Below are positions 8,746-17,907 of a stretch of 64,000 bases of DNA, in pieces. The stretch's first letter is position 1. Each line of letters opens with the position of its first letter. Source of the stretch: Bacteroidales bacterium (lineage in GTDB: Bacteria > Bacteroidota > Bacteroidia > Bacteroidales > GCA-2711565); assembly GCA_028280405.1 (NCBI GenBank), contig JANQLW010000077.1:43263-107262 (forward strand), read 5' to 3'. The position numbers and the translations under genes are program-made. Under the pieces are notes generated by a model. That model saw only the letters and a program-made list of their open reading frames with translations. It was not told the DNA's origin and did no database searches.

Positions 8746-9939
8746 TTACCTTTTGAAATATGTAAGCTTTCTCCAAAACCATTCCAAAGGTCCGAGTTTA
8801 TAAGTCTTTAGCCATAGATTAGAAAAAAGGATGAGGATGATCCAGATTCCGATTATCATGACAGCCTGATGCCATCTTTCTACGATGCCAAACAATCCAA
8901 AACCTATTCCACTGAATAATAATGAGCCTATTACAGACATTAATATGTAATTTGAAAATGCCATCTTCCCAACTCTTGCAAGATTGTTTTTAAACCTGGT
9001 GCAACCATTAGAATTACTTATAAGCATAATAATGGCAATATACCCTAATGCGACTCCAATGCTTCCCCAATAATTAAACTGATTGCCAAAAAAGAAGGAA
9101 TAGTCCATTTTCCATTCATATGCAAAATTTTGATATACGCCTAAAATGATTAAACCATAGCCGGATAACAATCCTATAGCTGCCATTTTTTTATAAAAAG
9201 CATCTGATTTTTGAGCGGATAGGATTCCTAGTTTGTATAATCCCATACCCAGTAACATCATTGCAGTAACTCTCCAGAAAACGCTAAAAAAGAATAGGAA
9301 AGTCTGCATAAAAATTGCAGTTTCTTTTCGTTGTTGGAATGCATCCATCCAACTTCCATTCATAGCAGCTATTTCTGCATTAATAATTTCATGATTTGGT
9401 AACCAGGTTTTTAGTTGTTCATTATAATCTTCTTCCGGCCAAATAGGTAAGCTTAACCCTGACATCATATTGAGAAGAAAAGGAATCACGACAAAAACAC
9501 CACTTAATATAAATAGCGTTTTTACATTTTTATTTCGGAAGAGATAAACAAAAAATGCACATAAGCTATAAGCTACCAATATATCTCCCGACCAGATTAT
9601 ATATGCATGAATTAAACCAAAAAGTAACAATAACGTATTTCTCCAATAATGAAGTTTGCCTGCCTGCCTGTTATTCGTTTTTGCCCGATCCAGAAACAAT
9701 AGGATCCCTGCACCAAACAGTATGGAAAAAATACTCATGAACTTGGTATCGGCCAATACATGGCTAATGATCCAAACCCATTTATTAAGCCCTGTTAAAT
9801 CTCCAAAAGAATTGGGGTTAATATAGGCAGAAGTAATCATTGAAAAATTTTGAATGTTCATGATTAAAATGCCAAGCACTGCAAATCCTCGTAAAATATC
9901 TAATGATATAATACGTTCTTTCGGTAAGGTGTAATTCAT
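8746..9939 (-). CDS. DUF418 family polytopic membrane protein (YeiB-like)
   Basis: 397 residues with about ten hydrophobic helices. The N-terminal RIISLDILRGFAVLGILIMNIQ is the DUF418/YeiB signature shared with acyltransferase-like membrane proteins, and the C-terminal GPLEWFWRKLTY is the DUF418 end motif. Members are thought to transfer or move acyl-like groups across the inner membrane, but no substrate is established. Probably cotranscribed with xerD. Confidence 0.88.
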   Translation of the reverse strand: MNYTLPKERIISLDILRGFAVLGILIMNIQNFSMITSAYINPNSFGDLTGLNKWVWIISHVLADTKFMSIFSILFGAGILLFLDRAKTNNRQAGKLHYWRNTLLLLFGLIHAYIIWSGDILVAYSLCAFFVYLFRNKNVKTLFILSGVFVVIPFLLNMMSGLSLPIWPEEDYNEQLKTWLPNHEIINAEIAAMNGSWMDAFQQRKETAIFMQTFLFFFSVFWRVTAMMLLGMGLYKLGILSAQKSDAFYKKMAAIGLLSGYGLIILGVYQNFAYEWKMDYSFFFGNQFNYWGSIGVALGYIAIIMLISNSNGCTRFKNNLARVGKMAFSNYILMSVIGSLLFSGIGFGLFGIVERWHQAVMIIGIWIILILFSNLWLKTYKLGPLEWFWRKLTYFKR

Positions 9940-9983
9940 AATAAACTGTAATTAAATTTATAATATGGCAATTAGCCATTCAT

Positions 9984-11180
9984 TTATTTCCCTAATAATT
10001 CATCCAGTTTTTTATAAAATTTTGGTGTTTCTCCCGTATATCGTTCTATAATTTTTTGATTTTTGTCAATTATGATTTTTGTAGGATAACCTAAAATGCC
10101 GTAATCTATTGTAAGTTCACTATCATATGGATTAAAAAGATTTACCCAATCAAGCTGATTATCTTTAACTGCTTTTTTCCAGTCTTCGGAATGATCACGA
10201 CAAGCAATTCCTATTATTTCAAGTTTGTTTTTGTATTTTTTATAGTAGGATTTCATTTTTGGATATCCTTTAATACACCAGGAGCACCAGCTGCCCCAAA
10301 AATCCAATATCACTATTTTATCACTAAATTCAGTTAATGACCTTTCTTTTCCATCTATATCTTTTAAGGTGAAGTTTGGCGCAATTGCTCCTTTGATTAC
10401 TTTTTTTGCATTTTCCTTTCTTCTCTTCTCTTTTAAATAATATTTATAGTAATTATCCAAACGGTTTTTTAATAATCCGTTTCTTACCTTTTCACTAAGT
10501 TTAGGGTAGTAGTGGCCAAGAGTATCTAATCTTTGTTCTGTAAGGAGATATGCTGCAACATCGTTATCCAGATTGTTTTTAATATAATCACGATTGATCT
10601 TTGAAATGTCCTTTATGTATTGATAACGCTTTTTAGAAAGGTTTCTTATTTTTTTGTTGAGTTTAGTATCCTTTTTTTGAATTAAAGAATCAATTTGTAA
10701 TTCTAATTTGAGCACCTCTGCTGAACTGCTTAAATACGAATTTTTTAAGGTACTTAGTTCTTCATTAAATGCTGTCCCTTTTACAAAGTATTCAATAGAA
10801 TAGGGTCTTAATGCTCCTTCTATTGTTAGCTTTTTATCAGGTTCAATAAGGGCCATCATATAAACCGGAGCGATTATTCTTCCATTGCTTTTCTGAATGG
10901 TAACTTTTTGAGGAGAAATATAAACAAAACTGGGTTTGTCAAAAGGAGAAATATAAGTAAATTTATCATTGCTTGCTACTACATATGAATGATTTGGATC
11001 TATGAATTCTCCCTCTTCATTCTTTTCTTGTAAAGGAAAGCATTCTATTAAAATAGAATCGTTTCCCAACCCCTTAATATTCGCTTCCAGGCTAGCGGAT
11101 CTGTTTATAGTTAGTGTGCAGGATTGAAAAATCAGGTATATAGCAAATAAGCAAAAAATAAAAATTCGTTTGCTGTTCAT
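9984..11180 (-). CDS. TlpA-like thiol-disulfide oxidoreductase lipoprotein with DUF4369-type N-domain
   Basis: 398 residues: signal peptide with lipobox IFQSC (Cys21), a beta-rich N-domain of DUF4369 type (about 28-135), a helical linker (145-260) and a C-terminal thioredoxin/TlpA domain. The active site is WGSWCSWC (Cys299, Cys302), with the cis-Pro region GILGYPTKIIID downstream. It should act in the periplasm as a disulfide reductant. Single gene, divergent from rpmG. Confidence 0.9.
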   Translation of the reverse strand: MNSKRIFIFCLFAIYLIFQSCTLTINRSASLEANIKGLGNDSILIECFPLQEKNEEGEFIDPNHSYVVASNDKFTYISPFDKPSFVYISPQKVTIQKSNGRIIAPVYMMALIEPDKKLTIEGALRPYSIEYFVKGTAFNEELSTLKNSYLSSSAEVLKLELQIDSLIQKKDTKLNKKIRNLSKKRYQYIKDISKINRDYIKNNLDNDVAAYLLTEQRLDTLGHYYPKLSEKVRNGLLKNRLDNYYKYYLKEKRRKENAKKVIKGAIAPNFTLKDIDGKERSLTEFSDKIVILDFWGSWCSWCIKGYPKMKSYYKKYKNKLEIIGIACRDHSEDWKKAVKDNQLDWVNLFNPYDSELTIDYGILGYPTKIIIDKNQKIIERYTGETPKFYKKLDELLGK

Positions 11181-11405
11181 AAAATAGCTTGATTGAGTTT
11201 TTGCCGTAAATATAATAATGAAAATGGGAACAATATCAATTTTGGTTAATAAAAAGTGAAAAATAGAAGGAATATAAAGCTTATCTTGCTAAATTTGCAT
11301 TTGTGATTTCTACCAATAATCAGTTGTTTAAAAAACAAGCTTTTTATTAGGATATTAAGTTGAAAGTTAATATTTTTGCACTCCGAAATTTTAAAGAAAT
11401 TAGAA

Positions 11406-11594
11406 ATGGCAAAGAAGACTAAAGACGCAAGAGGACAAATTATCTTGGAATGCACTGAGCATAAAGCAAGTGGTATGCCAGGTACCTCACGTTATATCAG
11501 CACAAAAAATAAGAAGAATACACCGGAAAGACTTGAGCTGAAAAAATACAATCCGATTTTAAAAAAAATGACCATTCATAAAGAAATTAAATAA
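11406..11594 (+). CDS. rpmG: 50S ribosomal protein L33
   Basis: Ribosomal protein of 62 residues: [20 protein letters not shown], then [22 protein letters not shown], the L33 core. The zinc-binding Cys pairs of some L33 forms are absent. The frame extends 30 bases upstream through a TTG, but the ATG at 11406 gives the family N-terminus. TATTTTTG at 11371-11378 could be its -7 element. In most Bacteroidota rpmB (L28) precedes this gene; it is not found here. Confidence 0.95.
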   Translation: MAKKTKDARGQIILECTEHKASGMPGTSRYISTKNKKNTPERLELKKYNPILKKMTIHKEIK

Positions 11595-11602
11595 TTTGAA
11601 CC

Positions 11603-11755
11603 ATGGCAAAGAAAGTTGTTGCATCGTTACAATCTGCTAGTAAAGATTTCGCGAAAGTTATAAAGATGACCAAATCTCCTAAAACAGGTGCTTATACATT
11701 TAAAGAAAGCATTGTCCCCAGTGATAACGTAAAGGAATTTTTGGCTAAGAAATAA
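11603..11755 (+). CDS. DUF4295 family small protein
   Basis: A 50-residue basic protein (starting MAKKVVASLQSASKDFAKVI and ending EFLAKK) encoded 8 bp after rpmG. This tiny conserved protein is found almost only in Bacteroidota, always beside L33, and is presumed to be ribosome-associated. The spacing and the repeated MAKK start support translation in one operon. Confidence 0.92.
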   Translation: MAKKVVASLQSASKDFAKVIKMTKSPKTGAYTFKESIVPSDNVKEFLAKK

Positions 11756-11779
11756 AAAGATATTCTATAATATAATTTT

Positions 11780-11816
11780 AAAGGCTTTTTCCTTTATGGG
11801 AAGAAGCTTTTTTTTT
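11780..11816 (+). terminator. Intrinsic terminator after rpmG-DUF4295
   Basis: AAAGGCTTTTTCC (11780-11792) pairs with GGAAGAAGCTTTT (11799-11811) allowing two G-U pairs; a run of T follows. It ends the ribosomal-protein transcript just before ftsY, so ftsY may depend on read-through or its own promoter. Confidence 0.65.
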
Positions 11817-11831
11817 AATAAGATTTAGTAA

Positions 11832-12785
11832 ATGGGCTTATTTTCTCTCTTTTCAAAAGATAAAAAAGAAAACCTTAACAAAGGTCTGGAAAAAACAAAG
11901 AACAGTGTTTTTTCCAAAATATCAAAAGCGGTAGTTGGGAAATCAAAGGTTGATGCCGAAGTATTGGATAACCTTGAAGAAGTATTGGTAACTTCGGATG
12001 TAGGTGTTGATACTACCCTTAAAATTATTGATCGCATAGAAACCAGAGTCAGTAGGGATAAATATCTGGGTACTGCAGAACTCAATGATATTCTGAAGGA
12101 AGAGATTGCCGAATTACTTCAGGAAAATAATCTTGGCAAAACTGTAGGCTTTGACCTGAATGGAATAAAAACTCCTTACATTATTTTGGTCGTAGGTGTA
12201 AATGGTGTTGGTAAAACGACGACAATTGGCAAGCTTGCACATCAATTTAAAAAGGCAGGTAAAAAGGTTGTATTGGGTGCTGCAGATACCTTTAGAGCTG
12301 CTGCAGTAGATCAATTGAAAATCTGGTCTCAGCGCGTTGACGTGCCTATTGTTAGTCAGGGAATGGGAGCCGATCCTGCTTCTGTAGCCTTTGATACCTT
12401 AAAGTCGGCAGTAGCTAATGATGCTGATGTAGTGATTATTGATACTGCAGGTAGGTTGCATAATAAAGTGAACCTGATGAATGAACTTTCAAAAATCAAA
12501 ATGGTTATGCAAAAAGTTATTGAAGATGCTCCTCACGAAGTATTATTGGTACTTGATGCATCAACCGGACAAAATGCAATTGAACAAGCCCGCCAATTTA
12601 CTGCTGCTACGGAAGTGAATGCTTTAGCATTAACAAAACTTGATGGTACAGCTAAAGGTGGTGTTGCCATTGGAATTTCCGATCAGTTTAAGGTTCCTGT
12701 AAAATATATTGGTTTGGGTGAGCAAATGGAAGATTTGCAGATATTCGACCGTTTTGCCTATGTTGATACCTTGTTTGATCAATAA
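11832..12785 (+). CDS. ftsY: Signal recognition particle receptor FtsY
   Basis: SRP receptor GTPase that delivers nascent membrane proteins to SecYEG. 317 residues: short N-terminal segment without the long acidic A domain of E. coli, then the NG domain with GVNGVGKTTTIGKLA, DTFRAAA, DTAGR and TKLDGTAKGG. The ATG gives MGLFSLFSKDKK, an amphipathic membrane-binding start typical of the phylum. The stop codon directly precedes the next start. Confidence 0.97.
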   Translation: MGLFSLFSKDKKENLNKGLEKTKNSVFSKISKAVVGKSKVDAEVLDNLEEVLVTSDVGVDTTLKIIDRIETRVSRDKYLGTAELNDILKEEIAELLQENNLGKTVGFDLNGIKTPYIILVVGVNGVGKTTTIGKLAHQFKKAGKKVVLGAADTFRAAAVDQLKIWSQRVDVPIVSQGMGADPASVAFDTLKSAVANDADVVIIDTAGRLHNKVNLMNELSKIKMVMQKVIEDAPHEVLLVLDASTGQNAIEQARQFTAATEVNALALTKLDGTAKGGVAIGISDQFKVPVKYIGLGEQMEDLQIFDRFAYVDTLFDQ

Positions 12786-12788
12786 GTG

Positions 12789-14087
12789 ATGAAATCCGGT
12801 AAAGAAAAGAAGATAAACATTATCACCCTGGGATGCTCCAAAAACCTGGTAGATTCGGAACAACTCTTACGACAGCTCCAAAGTAATCATTATATTGTTA
12901 CACATGATTCCAATGAAGCATCTGATATTGTAGTAGTTAATACTTGTGGCTTTATTAATGATGCCAAACAGGAATCAATAGATACAATTTTGAACTGTTT
13001 GGAAGCTAAAAAAGAATCCATTGTAAAAAAGGTTTTTGTAATGGGTTGTATGAGTGAACGCTATAAAGAAGAACTAAAGGAAGAATTGGATGAAGTTGAT
13101 GGCTTTTATGGGGTTGCTCAACTGGAACAGATTCTTAAGGATTTGGATGCAACCTATAAAAAGGAATTAATAGGAGAACGATTGATAACGACGCCCAAAC
13201 ATTATGCTTACCTTAAAATAGCAGAAGGCTGTAACCGAAAATGTTCATTCTGTGCCATTCCTTTAATCCGTGGAAAATTTATATCAAAACCCATTGATGC
13301 AATTATTCATGAAGCCGAAAATCTGGTTTCAAAAGGTGTAAAAGAGATTTTATTGATTGCCCAGGATCTTACATATTACGGAGTGGATCTTTATAAGGAA
13401 AGCAGATTGATGAAGTTGTTGGAAAAACTCTCTGAAGTAGCTGGTCTGGAATGGATACGCTTGCATTATACTTATCCGATCCACTTTTCAGATGAACTAC
13501 TAAGACTAATAAATAATAAACCTAATATTTGCAATTATATAGATATTCCTCTACAACATATCAGCGACTCTGTTTTAAAGTCTATGAAAAGAGGTGTGAG
13601 TGGGGCAGAGCAAAGGGAGTTGATAAAACGTATAAAAACGTTTATTTCTGATGTTGCTATACGTACTACTATGATCGTTGGATATCCGGGAGAGACAGAG
13701 GATGATTTTAATGAACTTAAAGAGTTTATAAGGGAAGTGAAATTTGATAGATTAGGTGTATTTACATATTCCCCTGAAGAAGACACTTTGGCTTTTGGCT
13801 TTAAGGATGATATTCCTGAAGAAGTGAAAATACGACGCATGGAAGAATTAATGGAAATTCAGGAAGAAATCTCATTGTCTTTGAATGAGCAAAAGATTAA
13901 TAAAAAGTTTAAAGTGATTATTGACAGGAAAGAAGGTGAATTTTATATCGGAAGAACTGAATATGATTCTCCCGAGGTAGATAATGAAGTCCTGATCCCG
14001 CTTTCTTCCGATTGTAATATTGGTGAATTCTATGAAGTGGAGGTGTATTCTGCATCTGCATTTGATTTATATGCCGATCTTATCTAA
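12789..14087 (+). CDS. rimO: Ribosomal protein S12 methylthiotransferase RimO
   Basis: Radical SAM enzyme adding a methylthio group to an Asp of S12. The N-terminal UPF0004 domain starts with LGCSKNLVDSEQLL and has two further Cys in VVNTCGF and VMGCMSERY for the auxiliary cluster; the radical SAM motif CNRKCSFC lies at about 148; a TRAM domain ends the protein. 432 residues from the ATG at 12789; a GTG at 12786 immediately before is the alternative start. Tight coupling to ftsY is usual in Bacteroidota. Confidence 0.96.
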   Translation: MKSGKEKKINIITLGCSKNLVDSEQLLRQLQSNHYIVTHDSNEASDIVVVNTCGFINDAKQESIDTILNCLEAKKESIVKKVFVMGCMSERYKEELKEELDEVDGFYGVAQLEQILKDLDATYKKELIGERLITTPKHYAYLKIAEGCNRKCSFCAIPLIRGKFISKPIDAIIHEAENLVSKGVKEILLIAQDLTYYGVDLYKESRLMKLLEKLSEVAGLEWIRLHYTYPIHFSDELLRLINNKPNICNYIDIPLQHISDSVLKSMKRGVSGAEQRELIKRIKTFISDVAIRTTMIVGYPGETEDDFNELKEFIREVKFDRLGVFTYSPEEDTLAFGFKDDIPEEVKIRRMEELMEIQEEISLSLNEQKINKKFKVIIDRKEGEFYIGRTEYDSPEVDNEVLIPLSSDCNIGEFYEVEVYSASAFDLYADLI

Positions 14088-14182
14088 ATAAAATATAAAA
14101 CTCCTGAATATATCCTTTAATTTATAATTGGATAAGCTGCTTTTTTTTAAATTTACTTCCATAATTTTTAAACCCCTGATTT

Positions 14183-14920
14183 ATGAAAAAGTTTACTTTC
14201 CTATTGATATTTTCCCTTTTGTCATCATTGACATTTGCACAATACAAAATGTCGGATCCCTTACCCCAAAATGGATATTTTAAAGGGAAGCAGGATAGAT
14301 ATAGATCTGAAGGCCCTGTTGTAAATAGTAAAAAACATGGTTGCTGGGTTTTTTATTTCCCTAATGGAATGGTGTATCGTATTGAAAACTATAAAAACGG
14401 TATTTTACATGGGAAAAAATTAATTCTGGATCGTAGAGGTTACATTTTAAATCAGGAATTTTATACTGATGGTGAATTGGATGGCTTATATATTAAGTAC
14501 AAAATAGGCGGAAGAAAATTAATTGAAAGCCATTATAAAAAAGGTTTGTTGCATGGAATGCATAAGGTTTATTATGAAAATAACGGAAAGCTTCAGGAGG
14601 CCAGTCAATATATAAATGGAGAGAAGAATGGCGTTTCCAATTGGTATTACAATAACGGAAAACTACTGGCAACCTATCAATATGTGAAAAATCAGTTTAA
14701 AGGCGAACAAAAGACTTATCATGAAAACGGGAGAGTATGGATGATCTCCAATTATGAGAATAATCAATTGAACGGGCTTTATAAAGAATATGATAAAACA
14801 GGCCATCTCATATTAACAGGCCATTATAAAAATGAGCTTAAAAACGGAGAATGGATAAGAATGGATAAGAATGGAAAGGTTGTGGAGAGAAAGCAATATA
14901 AAGATGGAGAAGAAAGATAA
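14183..14920 (+). CDS. Secreted MORN-repeat protein (YwqK-like)
   Basis: 245 residues with a cleavable signal peptide (ending TFAQ) followed by about eight tandem repeats of the MORN_2 type, for example GCWVFYFPNGMVYRIENYKNG, HGKKLILDRRGY and NGLYKEYDKTGHLILTGHYKN. Such proteins are common in Bacteroidota; the name 'antitoxin YwqK' used for relatives is not functional evidence. Likely a periplasmic or surface beta-repeat protein. The last codons overlap the next gene by 17 bp. Confidence 0.85.
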   Translation: MKKFTFLLIFSLLSSLTFAQYKMSDPLPQNGYFKGKQDRYRSEGPVVNSKKHGCWVFYFPNGMVYRIENYKNGILHGKKLILDRRGYILNQEFYTDGELDGLYIKYKIGGRKLIESHYKKGLLHGMHKVYYENNGKLQEASQYINGEKNGVSNWYYNNGKLLATYQYVKNQFKGEQKTYHENGRVWMISNYENNQLNGLYKEYDKTGHLILTGHYKNELKNGEWIRMDKNGKVVERKQYKDGEER

Positions 14921-15401
14921 AAGGAAAATTTTAAATCCCTATAATAAAATGGATGGGCATTATTGTTTTGCCTGTTCGGATAAAAACCCTTTTGGATTAA
15001 AATTGGAGTTCTATGAAGAAGGCGAGGAGTTGGTATGTAAGTGGTTACCTAAAAAGGAATTTATGGGGTTTGAAAATATTCTTCATGGTGGTATTCAAAC
15101 TACATTAATTGATGAAATTGGGGCATGGTGTGTACAGATCAAACATAAAACTTCCGGTGTAACTGTTAAGCTGGAAAACAGATTTAAACGTGCTGTTTAT
15201 TGTGATAAAGGAGCTATTACTTTAAGAGCAAAAATTGCAAAAGTGTTGCGTAATATTGTGTATGTTCATGTGATTCTTCTGGATGCAGATGATATTGAAT
15301 GTTCGGAAGCTGAATTACAATTTTTTACGGTACAACAAAAGGTAGCGAAAGAAAAATTTCACTACCCTGATTATAATTCTTTTTTTGAGTCGAATGCTTA
15401 A
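14904..15401 (+). CDS. Hotdog-fold thioesterase, PaaI-type
   Basis: 165 residues from the ATG at 14904, which overlaps the preceding stop by 17 bp. The hotdog fold is shown by CFACSDKNPFGLKLEFY at the start and HGGIQTTLIDEIGAWC, where HGG and the acidic residue of DE form the PaaI-type active site. Members hydrolyse acyl-CoA; the substrate is unknown. It meets kamA tail to tail with a 4-bp overlap. Confidence 0.85.
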   Translation: MEKKDKRKILNPYNKMDGHYCFACSDKNPFGLKLEFYEEGEELVCKWLPKKEFMGFENILHGGIQTTLIDEIGAWCVQIKHKTSGVTVKLENRFKRAVYCDKGAITLRAKIAKVLRNIVYVHVILLDADDIECSEAELQFFTVQQKVAKEKFHYPDYNSFFESNA

Positions 15402-17623
15402 AACTCAAAAATATCGTCTTCTTCATCAACAACTTCCTCAAGAGAGAAATTAGATTGTTCATCTGTAATTTTAAAATCGTATTCAGGATATTGATAAATA
15501 GGGTTCACCATCTCTGTTGATCCTAAAGAATACCCATAAATACTTTCATAGTCTTCAGGATTATCACCCATTTCTTCAATTTGTCTTAAATATTGAGCTA
15601 TGGATTTGGATTCAATAATGATCACTTTCCCCATTTTGCTGATAATCGGACTGTGAGTTCTGGTTTCATCATGATCAAATTCCAGGATTCTTCTGCCATG
15701 ACGGGTAATTCCTATTGTACGGAAAGTCAAACTTTTTCCAATACCGGGTAGGTTCAGAACATTACGGTCTGTAGCCAAAAATGGAATATCCAGTTCTTCT
15801 CTAAGATCCTGGATATTCTTAATCATATTCTTTCCATCCTGAGGGAATTGTTGTATACGGTTGATATATTCTTCCGGAATATGCCCGATTTGTTTTTCTT
15901 CTATTTGTTCCTGTACTGCACGTTCATTGGTCGCAAAGTTATGATAGGTTTCCATATAACCTTTTACAGTGAATGTATAATACGTAATAACACCAATATC
16001 ATTTAAGGTCTTACGTAATTTTGCTGTATGTCCGCGTCTTGAACTTGCAGCGGTGAATACCAATTGGTTTGTTACGATCCAACCCGCATTTAATAAATTT
16101 TGAATCGCATCTCTCGCAATTGGTGTAATTTCCATTGCTGATTGAAAATGTGTTTGAATAACAAATTGTTTAATACCGATCGAACTGGCTTTCTCTTTAA
16201 AATTTGCAAGAATTTCAATTAATTCGGGAGTAATACGTTGAGGAAGATATACCGGCAGCCGGGTTCCTAAACGTACCCTTAACATCTCCGCATGCTTCTT
16301 TCCATCAGGAAGCTCCTTATTGGCTTCAATCTTACGTTTAGCCATCTCATATACTTCATTCAGTATTCTTTCCAGAGATTTGTTAGAGCTCATAAGAGCA
16401 TCTCCCCCTGTAATCAGAATATCTCTTAATTGAGAATCTTCTTCAAAATATTCCAATAAACGATTCAGCTTTTGTGGCCAGGTTTCTTTTGGCTTCAATT
16501 TATCAAGATTGAAATTTAAGTTACCTGATTGAAAATCATACATGCGCTGACAGCTTACACATAAACCACCACAAGCGCGCCCTACAGTATCAGGAATTAA
16601 AATGGCAACTTCCGGGTATCTTCTGTGCACATTGTGTGTTGATGGCAAAATCCAACCTGCAACATTGGGTTTTCCCGGTTGTACAATATCTTCACCTTCC
16701 CAGGCAACAAGATTACCAAATTCTTCAATGAGCTCTCTGCTATAAATAATATAATCACGAATAGGCAAATCTGCTCCGGGAGCAAAATAAGGTTCGTTAA
16801 CTGTGAGTAAAGATAAATAATATGGATTGATAAAGAATGGGATTCCTGCTTCCTGTGCCTCATGCAATAACTTCATGGTTTCCGGATGAAGCGAATAGTT
16901 TAATAATTGATTCAGAAATTTCGGTGAACGTATTGCAAAACGTAAATGAAATTTTCGATCATCCCACCATTCAAGCATTTTTAGGAACTTTTGCTCATCA
17001 GACATGGTAGGCTCGAATTTATAATTTGGGCTTACAATTTCTCTTTCATCAATCTTTTTGATTAAAATGTTTATAATACGATCCCTGTTTTCTTCACGGA
17101 TTTTAATAATTCTTGGATATAAACCTGTTGGATGCTTATCCATCCATTGGGTTACCTTTTCTTTCGAAAAATCAGGTTTTTGAGACTTTCCTGTGAATTG
17201 ACGAAATAAGTGAAGCATATCAATAAAGAAATCTTCTTTGGCTCCGCCGGTACCATATTTTACAGCCATCCAGATGTACTTGATCGGATTGTTCCCAACT
17301 AATTCTCCTCTTAAATTTTTATCATTATAGCGCTGACCTGCATTGTCAACATAGTCTAATAATCGAATAGCTGCATAATCCTGCCAGCTCAATTCTTCAA
17401 ATTCTTCCCTGCCACACTTTTCATGTTTATAATATTTAAAAGCCGTAGGTCTCCCTTTAATATATTCCAATGCCCAATTTTTTACCCCTAATAAAGCCTC
17501 GGATTTAGCTTTGGCATTTAGCATGATATCCTCTAAACGAGGGTTTTCTGAAAGGAGTTGGTTTAATATGTTGAGTGATTTAACACTGACAGCGACTTTT
17601 TCAAGTTGTTTGATAGTACCCAT
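15398..17623 (-). CDS. KamA-family radical SAM protein (lysine 2,3-aminomutase-like)
   Basis: PLP and [4Fe-4S] radical SAM protein of 741 residues, far longer than the roughly 420-470 of true KamA; the long N-domain (1-330) is typical of a Bacteroidota subgroup. The cluster motif CGGLCVSC lies at about 347-354, followed by DILITGGDALMSS and RLGTRLPVYLPQRITPEL as in KamA. The ATG at 17623 is preferred: the frame above opens only with TTG, and a TAATTTTG element at 17630-17637 on the minus strand would place transcription start just before it. The reaction is inferred from family only. Confidence 0.88.
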   Translation of the reverse strand: MGTIKQLEKVAVSVKSLNILNQLLSENPRLEDIMLNAKAKSEALLGVKNWALEYIKGRPTAFKYYKHEKCGREEFEELSWQDYAAIRLLDYVDNAGQRYNDKNLRGELVGNNPIKYIWMAVKYGTGGAKEDFFIDMLHLFRQFTGKSQKPDFSKEKVTQWMDKHPTGLYPRIIKIREENRDRIINILIKKIDEREIVSPNYKFEPTMSDEQKFLKMLEWWDDRKFHLRFAIRSPKFLNQLLNYSLHPETMKLLHEAQEAGIPFFINPYYLSLLTVNEPYFAPGADLPIRDYIIYSRELIEEFGNLVAWEGEDIVQPGKPNVAGWILPSTHNVHRRYPEVAILIPDTVGRACGGLCVSCQRMYDFQSGNLNFNLDKLKPKETWPQKLNRLLEYFEEDSQLRDILITGGDALMSSNKSLERILNEVYEMAKRKIEANKELPDGKKHAEMLRVRLGTRLPVYLPQRITPELIEILANFKEKASSIGIKQFVIQTHFQSAMEITPIARDAIQNLLNAGWIVTNQLVFTAASSRRGHTAKLRKTLNDIGVITYYTFTVKGYMETYHNFATNERAVQEQIEEKQIGHIPEEYINRIQQFPQDGKNMIKNIQDLREELDIPFLATDRNVLNLPGIGKSLTFRTIGITRHGRRILEFDHDETRTHSPIISKMGKVIIIESKSIAQYLRQIEEMGDNPEDYESIYGYSLGSTEMVNPIYQYPEYDFKITDEQSNFSLEEVVDEEDDIFEF

Positions 17624-17907
17624 TTTTTCCAAAATTAATTCACACTTGGTTGTGAAATGATAACCTTTTATTCTACCTAAATAATTTAAGGAGTATTTTA
17701 TCAAAATTGATAAAAGGGAAATAAATATCTTAATTGCAAGCAGATAGGCTGATTTCCCAAAATGCTTGACAAATGTAAGAAAAATTAAAGATTTTCGGAA
17801 GTTACATATGTAAAGAAATTATTATGTTTTATGAAGAATTTTAATTTAGAATGTTTCTAAATAATAAATAATTCGTAATTTTGAATTCAAAATAATTAAA
17901 TTACAGA

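Noticed and set aside
12114..12314. Antisense open frames inside ftsY and many similar frames elsewhere
   Set aside because: They mirror the codon pattern of the true gene on the other strand and have no start context or homology.
14871..14903. Upstream start of the PaaI-type thioesterase
   Set aside because: It lies deep in the MORN gene and adds residues with no family match; ATG 14904 fits the usual coupled overlap.
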